DNA of 64,000 bases from DASRAU01 sp035638075. Its GTDB lineage: Bacteria > Acidobacteriota > Polarisedimenticolia > Gp22-AA2. Of the stretch, positions 35,924 through 44,264 are shown piece by piece; the stretch's first letter is position 1, and every line of letters begins with the position of its first letter. Location: assembly GCA_035638075.1 (NCBI GenBank), contig DASRAU010000023.1, forward strand, positions 5,855-69,854, in the 5' to 3' direction. The notes beneath the pieces were generated by a model that worked only from the letters and a program-made list of their open reading frames with translations, searched no databases and was not told the DNA's origin. The position numbers and the translations under genes are program-made.

Positions 35924-36882
35924 CCGAGATGACCCCGAAGTCGGCCGGCCGTCTCGAGCGCTTCATGCACGGGTTGAAGCGCACGCGGGATGGTCTGCTC
36001 GGCAAGGTGTCGTCGCTCCTGCCTGGAGGCGCCGCGACCGGCACCGACTGGGGCGAGGCGCTGGAGAACGCTCTGATCGAGGCCGACCTCGGGCCCGAGA
36101 CCGCGGCGCGCATCGTGGACGAGGTGCGCGGCACCAGCGGCACCCGCGCCCCTTCGTGGGGGCAGGTGCGCAGCGCCGCGCGCGGCGAGATCCTCCGGCT
36201 CCTGGCGGCACCAGGGGCGGGAGCGCCGTCCGTGCCCGCGGCGGCCGCGGCGCCCGCGGGACAACCTCGCGTGATCCTGATCGTCGGGGTCAACGGCGGA
36301 GGCAAGACGACCACCGCCGGCAAGCTGGCGCGCCGGCTGGTCGCCGCGGGAGCCAGGGTGATGCTGTGCCCCGCCGACACGTTCCGCGCCGGTGCCTCAG
36401 AGCAGCTGAAGATCTGGGCGACCCGGGCGGGAGCCGAGTTCAGCGGCGAGCGCCCCGGGGCCGACCCGTCCGCGGTGGCGTTCGACGCGGCCGCCGCCGC
36501 CGAGGCGCGCGGCATCGACGCGCTCATCGTGGACACGGCTGGCCGCCTGCACACGCAGGATCCGCTGATGCGGGAGCTCGAGAAGGTGAGGCGCACGCTC
36601 GGCCGCCGCATCGCCGGAGCGCCGCACGAGGTGCTGCTGGTGCTCGACGCGACGACGGGGCAGAACGGCCTGCCGCAGGCGCGCCGGTTCCTCGACGCGG
36701 CCGGTGTCGGCGGTCTCGTTCTGACCAAGATCGACGGCACGGCGCGCGGCGGCATTGCCGTGCGCATCGTCCAGGAACTGGGCCTGCCGCTGCGCTACCT
36801 CGGCGTCGGGGAAGGCCCCGACGACCTGATCGACTTCGACCCGGAGGCGTTCGTCGACGGACTCCTGCCGGCCGCCGCCTAG
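35920..36882 (+). CDS. ftsY: Signal recognition particle receptor FtsY
   Basis: FtsY (320 residues) is the membrane receptor for SRP, docking ribosomes to the translocon. NG-domain motifs are G1 GVNGGGKTTTAGKLA, ADTFRAGASEQL, DTAGRLHT and TKIDGTARGG. The acidic N-terminal A domain of E. coli is absent, as in many phyla. The GTG start overlaps the TPR gene by four bases. The SRP partner ffh lies 3.1 kb downstream, beyond the riboflavin genes. Confidence 0.95.
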   Translation: MTEMTPKSAGRLERFMHGLKRTRDGLLGKVSSLLPGGAATGTDWGEALENALIEADLGPETAARIVDEVRGTSGTRAPSWGQVRSAARGEILRLLAAPGAGAPSVPAAAAAPAGQPRVILIVGVNGGGKTTTAGKLARRLVAAGARVMLCPADTFRAGASEQLKIWATRAGAEFSGERPGADPSAVAFDAAAAAEARGIDALIVDTAGRLHTQDPLMRELEKVRRTLGRRIAGAPHEVLLVLDATTGQNGLPQARRFLDAAGVGGLVLTKIDGTARGGIAVRIVQELGLPLRYLGVGEGPDDLIDFDPEAFVDGLLPAAA

Positions 36883-36901
36883 GAGCCTGGGGAGATCGAG
36901 G

Positions 36902-38071
36902 ATGGCGGGGGGGAGCCGAGAGACCCGAAGGACGGAAGACCGGCGCTGGCTGCGCCTGGCCGTCGAGCTGGCGGAGCGCGGCCGTGGCCGCACCCGGCCG
37001 AACCCGATGGTGGGGGCGGTTCTCGTGAAGGAGGGCCGCGTCGTCGGGCGCGGCTGGCACGCGCGGGCCGGGTCGCCGCACGCCGAGGTGCGGGCGCTGC
37101 GCCAGGCCGGGCCCCAAGCGCGGGGCGCGCGACTGTACGTGAATCTCGAGCCGTGCTGCCACTTCGGCCGCACCCCGCCCTGCACCGACGCGATCCTGGC
37201 GGCGGGCGTGCGGGAGGTGATCGCCTGCATGCGCGATCCCGACCCGAGAGTGAATGGGCGTGGTTTTGCGGCCTTGAGGAAGGCGGGGGTGAGGGTGACA
37301 ATGGGATCGCTGCGCAGCGAGGCGGAGAAGCTGAACGCCGCCTTCCTGCACCGCCAGCGCAGCGGTCTCCCGAGCGTCACGCTCAAGGCGGGCATGAGCC
37401 TGGACGGCCGCATCGCGACGCGCGCCGGCCGCTCCCAGTGGATCACCTCGGCGTCGGCGCGGCGGGACGCGCGGCGCCTGCGGGCGGAACACGACGCTGT
37501 TCTCGTGGGCGTCGGGACGCTGCTCGCCGACGATCCGCGGCTGAGCGCTCCGGGGGCCAACGGCCACGCGCGCGCCATCGATCCGGTGCGGGTGGTGCTC
37601 GACAGCCGGCTGCGGACCCCCGCCGCGTCGCGGATCCTCAGGACCGCGGGCGGGCCGGTCCTCCTGGTGACGCGGCGGAACGCTTCGCCTTTGCGCCGGC
37701 GGCGGCTCGAGCGGGCCGGGGCGACGGTGGTCGAAGTGGCCGCGCGCGGCGGTCGGGTCGACCTGCGCGCGGCGCTGCGGGCGCTCGGACGTCGCGGCAT
37801 CGCCTCGGTGCTCATCGAGGGAGGCGGAGAGGTGCTGGGCGCGGCGCTCGATCAGAAGGTCGGCGACCGGCTCGTGCTCTACGTCGCGCCGCGGCTTTTC
37901 GGAGGATCCGCGGCCCGGCCGGCGTTCGCCGGGCGTGGCGCGGCGCCGGTGGCCGGCGCGGCGCAGCTCGTGTCGCCCCGCTGGCGCCGGGTCGGCTCGG
38001 ACTGGGTGGTTTCGGCGCGGCTGCGCCACAGCCCGCGCCGACCGGCGCGCCGGCTCGACGCCGAAGCGTGA
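36902..38071 (+). CDS. ribD: Bifunctional riboflavin deaminase/reductase RibD
   Basis: RibD (389 residues) performs the second and third steps of riboflavin synthesis. The N-terminal zinc deaminase domain has SPHAEVRAL and EPCCHFGRTPPCTDAI; the C-terminal reductase domain has LKAGMSLDGRIAT, DAVLVGVGTLLADDPRL and VLIEGGGEV. The 19-base gap from ftsY leaves no room for an FMN riboswitch, so transcription probably comes from the promoter at 35.15 kb. Confidence 0.95.
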   Translation: MAGGSRETRRTEDRRWLRLAVELAERGRGRTRPNPMVGAVLVKEGRVVGRGWHARAGSPHAEVRALRQAGPQARGARLYVNLEPCCHFGRTPPCTDAILAAGVREVIACMRDPDPRVNGRGFAALRKAGVRVTMGSLRSEAEKLNAAFLHRQRSGLPSVTLKAGMSLDGRIATRAGRSQWITSASARRDARRLRAEHDAVLVGVGTLLADDPRLSAPGANGHARAIDPVRVVLDSRLRTPAASRILRTAGGPVLLVTRRNASPLRRRRLERAGATVVEVAARGGRVDLRAALRALGRRGIASVLIEGGGEVLGAALDQKVGDRLVLYVAPRLFGGSAARPAFAGRGAAPVAGAAQLVSPRWRRVGSDWVVSARLRHSPRRPARRLDAEA

Positions 38072-38088
38072 GAACGGGGCCAGAGGAC

Positions 38089-38688
38089 ATGTTCACCGGA
38101 ATCGTGGAAGGACGGGGTCGGATCGAGGCGGCGGCCGAGGCGGGCGCGGAGCACCGCGTGCGCGTCGCCGTGCCGTTCTCCGATCCTCTGCCGCGCGGCG
38201 GCAGCGTCGCGGTGAACGGGGTCTGCTTGACCGTCGTCGCGTCCGGGGCCGGCTGGTTCGAGGCGGCGCTCGGGGACGAGACGCTGCGCCGCACGACACT
38301 CGCGGCGCTGCGCCCGGGGGACGAAGTGAATCTCGAGCGCCCGCTCCGCATGGGTGACCCGCTGGGCGGGCACCTCGTGCAGGGGCACGTGGACGGCGTG
38401 GTGCGCGTCCTCGAGCGGCGCGACGAAGGAGCGGGGGCGCGGCTGCGGCTGGCGCTGCCGGGGTCCCTCGCGCCGTTCGTCGTCGGGCAGGGCGCGGTCG
38501 CCCTCGACGGCGTGAGCCTCACGGTGGCGCAGCGCGCCTCCGACGCCTTCGAGGTGATGCTCATCCCGGAGACGCTGCGGGTCACGACGCTCGGGGCGCG
38601 CCGGGCGGGAGAGTCGGTGAACCTCGAGGTGGACCTGGTGGGGCGCTACGTGGTGGCGGCGATGGCGGGGCGGGAGGTGACGGCGTGA
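38089..38688 (+). CDS. ribE: Riboflavin synthase alpha chain
   Basis: A 199-residue riboflavin synthase, which dismutates two lumazine molecules to riboflavin. It has the expected duplication: MFTGIVEGRGRI...GSVAVNGVCLTV in the first barrel and GHLVQGHVDGV...GAVALDGVSLTV in the second. ATG 38089 is preceded by AGAGGA. It overlaps ribBA by four bases. Its substrate needs lumazine synthase (RibH), which is not encoded here. Confidence 0.95.
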   Translation: MFTGIVEGRGRIEAAAEAGAEHRVRVAVPFSDPLPRGGSVAVNGVCLTVVASGAGWFEAALGDETLRRTTLAALRPGDEVNLERPLRMGDPLGGHLVQGHVDGVVRVLERRDEGAGARLRLALPGSLAPFVVGQGAVALDGVSLTVAQRASDAFEVMLIPETLRVTTLGARRAGESVNLEVDLVGRYVVAAMAGREVTA

Positions 38689-40001
38689 AGCGGCTTCGGT
38701 CGAAAGCAGGACAGGGGACGGCGCGTTCGGCGCGATCCGCGAACGGAAAGGTGCGATCGGTGCACGGGGCGGCACGGACCGCGACGCCGCGGCCGGCGGA
38801 CGGCTATGCGACGGTGGAGGAGGCGATCGCCGACATCGCGGCCGGCCGCTTCGTCATCGTCGTGGACGACGAGGATCGCGAGAACGAAGGCGACCTCACC
38901 ATGGCCGCCGAGAAGGTGACGCCCGAGGCGATCAACTTCATGGCCCGCTTCGGCCGCGGCCTGATCTGCATGCCGATGACCGAGGAGCGCCTGCGCGAGC
39001 TCGACATTCCCCTCATGGTGCAGAAGAACACGTCCCCCTACGGCACGGCGTTCTGCGTGTCCATCGAGGCGCGCGACGAGGTGTCGACCGGGATCTCCGC
39101 AGCGGATCGGGCCCGCACCGTGCTCGCGGCCATCCATCCGAAGACGCGGCCGTCCGACCTGACGCGCCCGGGCCACACGTTCCCGCTGCGCGCGGCGAAC
39201 GGCGGCGTCCTGAAGCGGGCGGGGCAGACCGAGGCGGCCATCGACCTGGCGCGGCTCGCGGGTCTCTACCCGGCCGGGGTGATCTGCGAAATCATGAACG
39301 AGGACGGCACCATGGCTCGCCAGCCCGACCTCGAGGCCTTCTCGGCGCGGCACGGCATCAAGCGCATCACCATCGCCGACCTCATCTCGTACCGCATGCG
39401 GCACGAGCGCCTGGTGCGCCGCGTGGCGCAGCCGTGGCTGCCGACGAAGTACGGGCGCTTCCGCCTGATGGCCTACCGCAGCGACATCGAGCACAAAACC
39501 CACCTCGCGCTCGTCCTCGGGCAGATCAAGCCGGGGGATCGCGTGCTGGTGCGGGTCCACTCGGAGTGCATCACCGGCGACGTCTTCGGGTCGATGCGCT
39601 GCGACTGCGGCCCGCAGCTGCAGCGGGCGATGGAGATCATCGCCGCCGAGGGCAAGGGCGTCATCGTCTACCTCCGGCAGGAGGGCCGCGGCATCGGGCT
39701 CCTGAACAAGCTGAAGGCGTACGAGCTGCAGGAAGAGGGCAAGGACACGGTCGAGGCGAACCACAAGCTCGGATTCAAGGCGGACATGCGCGACTACGGC
39801 ATCGGCGCGCAGATCCTCCGCGACCTCGGCTGCTGCCGCATCCGGGTGCTGAGCAACAACCCGGGGAAGTTCACGGCGCTGCGCGGCTACGGCCTGGAGA
39901 TCGTCGAGCGGGTGCCGCTCGAGGTCGCCCCCACCGAGACGTCGCGCCAGTACCTCAAGACGAAGAAGGAGAAGCTGGGTCACCTGCTGTCGCTCGTCTG
40001 A
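38685..40001 (+). CDS. ribBA: Bifunctional DHBP synthase/GTP cyclohydrolase II RibBA
   Basis: RibBA (438 residues) produces both riboflavin precursors. The N-terminal DHBP synthase domain has VDDEDRENEGDLTMAAE and HTFPLRAANGGVLKRAGQTE; the C-terminal cyclohydrolase has HSECITGDVFGSMRCDCGPQ with the zinc cysteines and RQEGRGIGLLNKLKAY. A basic, low-complexity extension of about 43 residues precedes the usual start at YATVEEAIADI. GTG 38685 overlaps ribE; no better internal start occurs before the domain. Confidence 0.95.
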   Translation: MKRLRSKAGQGTARSARSANGKVRSVHGAARTATPRPADGYATVEEAIADIAAGRFVIVVDDEDRENEGDLTMAAEKVTPEAINFMARFGRGLICMPMTEERLRELDIPLMVQKNTSPYGTAFCVSIEARDEVSTGISAADRARTVLAAIHPKTRPSDLTRPGHTFPLRAANGGVLKRAGQTEAAIDLARLAGLYPAGVICEIMNEDGTMARQPDLEAFSARHGIKRITIADLISYRMRHERLVRRVAQPWLPTKYGRFRLMAYRSDIEHKTHLALVLGQIKPGDRVLVRVHSECITGDVFGSMRCDCGPQLQRAMEIIAAEGKGVIVYLRQEGRGIGLLNKLKAYELQEEGKDTVEANHKLGFKADMRDYGIGAQILRDLGCCRIRVLSNNPGKFTALRGYGLEIVERVPLEVAPTETSRQYLKTKKEKLGHLLSLV

Positions 40002-40026
40002 GCGCGGCGTCGATCCCCCTGGCACC

Positions 40027-41370
40027 ATGTTCGAAGCGCTGACCGGCCGCCTGCAGACCGTCTTCCGCACCCTGCGCGGGCACGGCCACCTCACCGAGGC
40101 CGAGCTGAAGGAGGGCCTGCGCGCGCTGCGGCTCGCCCTGCTCGAGGCGGACGTGCACGTGGACGTGGTGAAGACGATCATCGAGAACGTCCGCACCGCC
40201 GCGACCGACCAGGAGATCTTCAAGAGCCTCACGCCCGGGCAGCAGATCATCAAGCTGGTGCGCGACCAGATGCTGGCGACCCTCGAGCAGGGAACCGAAG
40301 CCCGCCTGCGCGAGGGTCAGCCGCCCACGGTCGTGCTGATGACCGGGCTGCAGGGATCGGGGAAGACCACGACCACCGGCAAGCTGGCCCTGTGGCTCAA
40401 GGGGAAGGGGCGATCGCCTCTTCTCGTGGCGGCCGACGTGCAGCGTCCGGCGGCGGTCGATCAGCTCCAGGTGCTCGGGAAGAAGGTCGAGGTGCCGGTG
40501 ATCACCGCGCCGCCGGGCGGCAGCGCTCTCGACGCGGCGAAGGCGGGGCTGCGCGAGGCGCGCCTCACGGGCCGGTCGCCGATCCTCGTCGACACCGCCG
40601 GCCGGCTGCACATCGACGACGAGTTGATGCAGGAGCTCACGGCGCTCAAGGAGCAGACGAAGCCGGCGGAGATCCTCTACGTCGCCGACGCCATGACCGG
40701 CCAGGACGCGGTCCGATCGGCCGCGGCGTTCCACGCCCGGCTCGGCGTCACCGGCGCCATCCTGACCAAGGCGGACGGCGACGCGCGCGGCGGCGCGGCG
40801 CTGTCGCTCAAGCACGTCACCGGCGTGCCCATCAAGTTCGTCGGCATGGGGGAGCACCTCCCGGACCTCGAGGCCTTCGACCCGTCGCGGCTGGTGTCAC
40901 GCCTCCTGGGCATGGGCGACGTGATTGGCCTCATCGAGAAGGCCGAGTCCGTGGTCACCGCCGAGGAGGCGGCCGAGACCGCCCGCAAGCTGAGGCGCAG
41001 CGAACTGACCTTCGACGATCTCGCCGACCAGATCGACCGCATGAAGCGCATGGGATCGCTCAAGCAGGTGATCGGCATGCTGCCGGGAGCGGCGGCGCTC
41101 GGCGCCGGGGACATCGACGAAGGGGCGCTGAAGCGCTCGCGGGCGATCATCTCGTCGATGACCGCCGAGGAGCGCGGCGCGCCCCAGATCCTCGACGGCC
41201 GCCGGCGGCTGCGCATCGCGCGCGGCTCGGGCACCTCGGTCGCCGAGGTGAACCGCCTGGTGAAGCAGTTCAAGACCATGAAACGCATGATGAAAACGCT
41301 CGCGAACCAGGGGGGGCGGAGACCGAACCTCCGCAACCTCATGAATTCGGGGCGTCCGTTTCCACGCTAG
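40027..41370 (+). CDS. ffh: Signal recognition particle protein Ffh
   Basis: Ffh (447 residues) binds SRP RNA and signal sequences. NG-domain motifs are TGLQGSGKTTTTGKLA, ADVQRPAAVDQL, DTAGRLHIDDELM and TKADGDARGGAAL; the Met-rich M domain contains MKRMGSLKQVIGMLPG and ends with KQFKTMKRMMK. It is followed by rpsP, the usual arrangement in many bacteria. No SRP RNA gene is recognisable next to it. Confidence 0.97.
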   Translation: MFEALTGRLQTVFRTLRGHGHLTEAELKEGLRALRLALLEADVHVDVVKTIIENVRTAATDQEIFKSLTPGQQIIKLVRDQMLATLEQGTEARLREGQPPTVVLMTGLQGSGKTTTTGKLALWLKGKGRSPLLVAADVQRPAAVDQLQVLGKKVEVPVITAPPGGSALDAAKAGLREARLTGRSPILVDTAGRLHIDDELMQELTALKEQTKPAEILYVADAMTGQDAVRSAAAFHARLGVTGAILTKADGDARGGAALSLKHVTGVPIKFVGMGEHLPDLEAFDPSRLVSRLLGMGDVIGLIEKAESVVTAEEAAETARKLRRSELTFDDLADQIDRMKRMGSLKQVIGMLPGAAALGAGDIDEGALKRSRAIISSMTAEERGAPQILDGRRRLRIARGSGTSVAEVNRLVKQFKTMKRMMKTLANQGGRRPNLRNLMNSGRPFPR

Positions 41371-41378
41371 AGAAGACA

Positions 41379-41405
41379 GGGCGCTTCGAGGCGCCCGGAA
41401 GGAGG
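41379..41405 (+). promoter_or_regulatory. Leader hairpin and ribosome-binding site of rpsP
   Basis: GGGCGC (41379-41384) pairs perfectly with GCGCCC (41391-41396) around a TTCGAG loop, and AAGGAGG (41399-41405) follows. The Shine-Dalgarno spacing of four bases favours GTG 41410 over GTG 41407 as the start. The hairpin sits two bases before the site and could modulate initiation or attenuate read-through from ffh. Confidence 0.5.
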
Positions 41406-41409
41406 AGTG

Positions 41410-41661
41410 GTGCTGGCCATCAGGTTGTTCCGCGCGGGAAGCAAGAACCGGCCTTTCTATCGCATCGTCGTTTCGGAGTCGGCGCGCACGCCCGGCTCGC
41501 GGGTGACCGCGCAGCTCGGCGTCTACGATCCGACCAAGAACCCCGAGGTCCTCAAGCTCGACGTGGCGAAGGCCGAGGAGTGGATCAAGAAGGGGGCGCA
41601 CGCCTCCGACACGGTCCGATCGATCCTCGCGCGGGCGCGCACGGCGCAGGCGTCGGCGTGA
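41410..41661 (+). CDS. rpsP: 30S ribosomal protein S16
   Basis: S16 (83 residues) is a 30S assembly protein. The family core LAIRLFRAGSKNRPFYRIVVSE and QLGVYDPTKNPEVLKLD is intact. GTG 41410 is chosen because AAGGAGG lies four bases before it and the resulting N-terminus MLAIRL matches the family; GTG 41407 is one codon upstream. The stop overlaps khpA. Confidence 0.95.
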   Translation: MLAIRLFRAGSKNRPFYRIVVSESARTPGSRVTAQLGVYDPTKNPEVLKLDVAKAEEWIKKGAHASDTVRSILARARTAQASA

Positions 41662-41927
41662 GCGAGCGGGGAAACAGGAACGCCCCGGACATCGCCGGCT
41701 GGGTGAAGCAGGTGACGCAGCGTCTGGTGGACAAGCCGGACGAGGTGGAGGTGGACACGGTGCGGGAGGACGACGCCGACATCTTCGAGGTGCACGTCGC
41801 GCCGGACGAGATGGGGCGGGTGATCGGGCGTCAGGGACGCACGGTCCAGGCGATGCGGGCGCTGCTCGACGCGGCGGCCGAGAAGCACGATGCGGCCTAC
41901 GAGCTTGAGATCCTCGACGAGGAGTGA
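41658..41927 (+). CDS. khpA: KH-domain RNA-binding protein KhpA
   Basis: An 89-residue single-KH protein of the KhpA/YlqC family. The RNA-binding GxxG loop is in GRVIGRQGRTVQAMR. In other bacteria it forms a complex with KhpB and influences translation and cell division. Position between rpsP and rimM is the conserved one. GTG 41658 overlaps the rpsP stop by four bases. Confidence 0.92.
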   Translation: MSERGNRNAPDIAGWVKQVTQRLVDKPDEVEVDTVREDDADIFEVHVAPDEMGRVIGRQGRTVQAMRALLDAAAEKHDAAYELEILDEE

Positions 41928-41928
41928 G

Positions 41929-42486
41929 ATGACGGGCGCCGGGGCGCCCGTGGCCGCGCTGTGCGCGGTCGCGACCGGTCTGCGCCTGCGCGGCGCGGGG
42001 GGACGCCTGTCCGCGACCCTCGTCCCGGGCGGCATCGACCAGCTCGGCGGGCGGAGCGAGGTGATCGTCGGGCGGATCGGCGGCCCGCCGGGGCGGCGGC
42101 TCGAGATCGAGTCGGTGCAGACGTACGGCCGGCGGCTGGCGATCAAGTTCCGCGGCATCGACGACCCGAACGCGGCCGAGGCCCTGGTCGGGCTCGACCT
42201 GCTGCTGCCGGAGGACGGTCTGGCCGCGCTGCCGGAGGGCTCGTTCTACGTGCACGAGCTGGTCGGCATGCGGGCGCGCACGCGCGACGGGCGTGACCTC
42301 GGCACGGTGCGCCGCGTGGACGACACCGGCGCCGCCGCTCCGCTGCTCGTCGTGGCGCCGCGCCCGGACGCGCCCGAGGCCGAGGAGCTCCTCGTGCCGG
42401 CGGCGCAGTCGATCTGTGTCGCCATCGATCGCGACACCCGGACGATCACCGTCGATCCTCCCGAGGGGCTGCTGGAGAACGCATGA
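41929..42486 (+). CDS. rimM: Ribosome maturation factor RimM, divergent N-terminus
   Basis: RimM (185 residues) binds S19 and assists 30S head assembly. The PRC-barrel domain is clear (GSFYVHELVGMRARTRDGRDLGTVRRV, LLVPAAQSICVAIDRDTRTITV), as is the core VQTYGRRLAIKFRGIDDPNAAEALVG. The N-terminal domain lacks the usual GRVVGPHGIRGEV motif, which reads LCAVATGLRLRGAGGRL here. Gene order between khpA and trmD supports the call. The ATG starts one base after the khpA stop. Confidence 0.88.
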   Translation: MTGAGAPVAALCAVATGLRLRGAGGRLSATLVPGGIDQLGGRSEVIVGRIGGPPGRRLEIESVQTYGRRLAIKFRGIDDPNAAEALVGLDLLLPEDGLAALPEGSFYVHELVGMRARTRDGRDLGTVRRVDDTGAAAPLLVVAPRPDAPEAEELLVPAAQSICVAIDRDTRTITVDPPEGLLENA

Positions 42487-43202
42487 TCTTCGACGTCGTC
42501 ACCGCCTTTCCCGGCATGGTCGAGGGGCCGATCGGCTTCAGCATCCTGAAGCGCGCCATCGAGGCCGGGATCGTCACGGTGCGGGTGCACGATCTGAGGG
42601 CCTTCACCGAGGACAAGCACCACAAGGTGGACGACGCCCCGTTCGGCGGCGGCGACGGCATGGTGCTCATGCCCGGTCCGCTGTTCGCCGCGGTCGAAGG
42701 CATCCGCCGCGATCACCCGGTGGCCCCGGGGCGCGATCGCACCGTGCTCTTCTGCCCGCAGGGGGCCACCTACGACCAGGAGGCGGCGCGCCGGCTCGCC
42801 GGGTACGATCGGCTCATCCTGCTCTGCGGCCGCTACAAGGGGGTGGACGAGCGGGTGCGCGAGCACCTGGTGGACGAGACGATCTCCATCGGCGACTACG
42901 TCCTGACCGGCGGGGAGATCCCGGCGCTCGCGGTGATCGATTCGGTGACGCGCCTGAAGCCCGGGGCCCTGGGATTCGAGGAGGCGCCGCAGCGCGACTC
43001 GTTCTGGGCAGGCACGCTCGATCACCCGCACTACACGCGGCCGGCGGATTTCCGCGGCCACAAGGTGCCGGAGGTGCTGCTGTCGGGGGACCACGAGAGG
43101 ATCGCCGCGTGGCGGCGGGAGGAGGCGCTCCGCAGGACCGCCGAGAGGCGGCCGGACCTGCTCGGGCGTGAGGGATCCGGCGACGCCGGGACGAAGCACT
43201 GA
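42483..43202 (+). CDS. trmD: tRNA (guanine-N1)-methyltransferase TrmD
   Basis: TrmD (239 residues) methylates G37 of tRNAs reading CNN codons, preventing frameshifting. The SPOUT knot and active-site blocks DAPFGGGDGMVLMPGPL, LLCGRYKGVDERV and SIGDYVLTGGEIPALAVID are intact. ATG 42483 overlaps rimM by four bases. The C-terminal tail is slightly longer than in E. coli. Confidence 0.97.
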   Translation: MIFDVVTAFPGMVEGPIGFSILKRAIEAGIVTVRVHDLRAFTEDKHHKVDDAPFGGGDGMVLMPGPLFAAVEGIRRDHPVAPGRDRTVLFCPQGATYDQEAARRLAGYDRLILLCGRYKGVDERVREHLVDETISIGDYVLTGGEIPALAVIDSVTRLKPGALGFEEAPQRDSFWAGTLDHPHYTRPADFRGHKVPEVLLSGDHERIAAWRREEALRRTAERRPDLLGREGSGDAGTKH

Positions 43203-43235
43203 GGTTTTTCGAACACGAAGGAGAGCGAGGGAACC

Positions 43236-43589
43236 ATGGACGTCATCAAGATGATCGAGGACAGGGAAATCAAGACCCAGCCGCCCGCCTTCCGGGTCGG
43301 GGATTCCGTGAAGGTGCACGTGAAGGTGCGCGAGGGGGAGAAGGACCGCATCCAGATCTTCAATGGCCTCGTCATCGCCATGAAGGGTGGCAGCGTCGGC
43401 AGCACCTTCACGGTGCGCAAGGTCTCCGACGGCATCGGCGTGGAGCGGATTTTCCCGCTCTACTCGCCGGTCATCGGCAAGATCGAGGTCACCAAGCACG
43501 GCCGCGTGCGGCGCGCGAAGCTCTACTACCTGCGCTCGCGGAAGGGGAAAGCGGCGCGCATCGAAGAGCGCGGCGGCGACAAGCAGTAG
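43236..43589 (+). CDS. rplS: 50S ribosomal protein L19
   Basis: L19 (117 residues) sits at the 30S-50S interface. The family blocks FRVGDSVKVHVKVREGEKDRIQ, FTVRKVSDGIGVERIFPLYSP and RAKLYYLRSRKGKAARI are intact. It is preceded by GAAGGAGAGCGAGG and is the fifth gene of the conserved S16 operon, 33 bases after trmD. Confidence 0.97.
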   Translation: MDVIKMIEDREIKTQPPAFRVGDSVKVHVKVREGEKDRIQIFNGLVIAMKGGSVGSTFTVRKVSDGIGVERIFPLYSPVIGKIEVTKHGRVRRAKLYYLRSRKGKAARIEERGGDKQ

Positions 43590-43595
43590 GAATCG

Positions 43596-44261
43596 ATGCG
43601 CGGTCCGGCGGCGGGACTGCGGCGGCTGAAGGACCTCCACGGGCGCGGCTACCGCGCCGTGGCCGGCGTGGACGAGGTCGGGCGGGGGTGCCTGGCGGGG
43701 CCCGTGGTGGCCGCCGCGGTCATCCTCGACGACGCGCAGCCGGTGCGCGGGCTGCGTGACTCGAAGCTCTTGACCGCCGCCGACCGGGAGCGGCTGGCCC
43801 TGCGCCTGCGCTCGCGGGCGCGGGCCGTCGGCGTCGGGGTGGCCGACGAGCGGGAGATCGACGCCCTCAACATCCTGCGGGCCACCTTGCTGGCCATGCG
43901 CCGGGCCCTGGAGGCGCTCCGCGTCCGGCCCGATTACGTCATCGTGGACGCCCTCACCCTGCCCGGCCTGCCCATCCCCCAGGAGGGGGTGATCGGCGGG
44001 GACCGGACCTGCGCCCCCATCGCCGCCGCCTCCATCGTCGCCAAGGTCCACCGCGACGGTCTCATGCGCCGCCTGCACCAGTCGTGGCCCGCCTACGGCT
44101 TCGCATTACATAAAGGTTACGGGACGGATGCCCATCTGGAAGCCCTGCGAAAACATGGCGCATCACCCGTTCACCGCCTTACATTCCGGGGGGTGCGGCA
44201 CCCGGACGAACTGACCGCTCTGCCCTTCCCTCGTCCGGAGGAAGCCGCCGAGGAGATCTGA
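43596..44261 (+). CDS. rnhB: Ribonuclease HII
   Basis: RNase HII (221 residues) removes ribonucleotides and RNA primers from DNA. Catalytic acidic residues are in GVDEVGRGCLAGPVVAAAV, and RDSKLLTAADRERL and AAASIVAKVHRDGLM are the other family blocks. The gene lies six bases after rplS, a common arrangement. The ATG at 43596 gives a normal-length protein. Confidence 0.95.
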   Translation: MRGPAAGLRRLKDLHGRGYRAVAGVDEVGRGCLAGPVVAAAVILDDAQPVRGLRDSKLLTAADRERLALRLRSRARAVGVGVADEREIDALNILRATLLAMRRALEALRVRPDYVIVDALTLPGLPIPQEGVIGGDRTCAPIAAASIVAKVHRDGLMRRLHQSWPAYGFALHKGYGTDAHLEALRKHGASPVHRLTFRGVRHPDELTALPFPRPEEAAEEI

Positions 44262-44264
44262 GGC

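Noticed and set aside
36883..36901. FMN riboswitch ahead of ribD
   Set aside because: Only 19 bases separate ftsY and ribD, and none of the conserved FMN-element sequence is present in the region.
40002..40026. SRP RNA gene beside ffh
   Set aside because: The gap is 25 bases, and no domain IV signature (GGAA-type loop with AGCAG) was seen there or in the 47.5-48.1 kb region.
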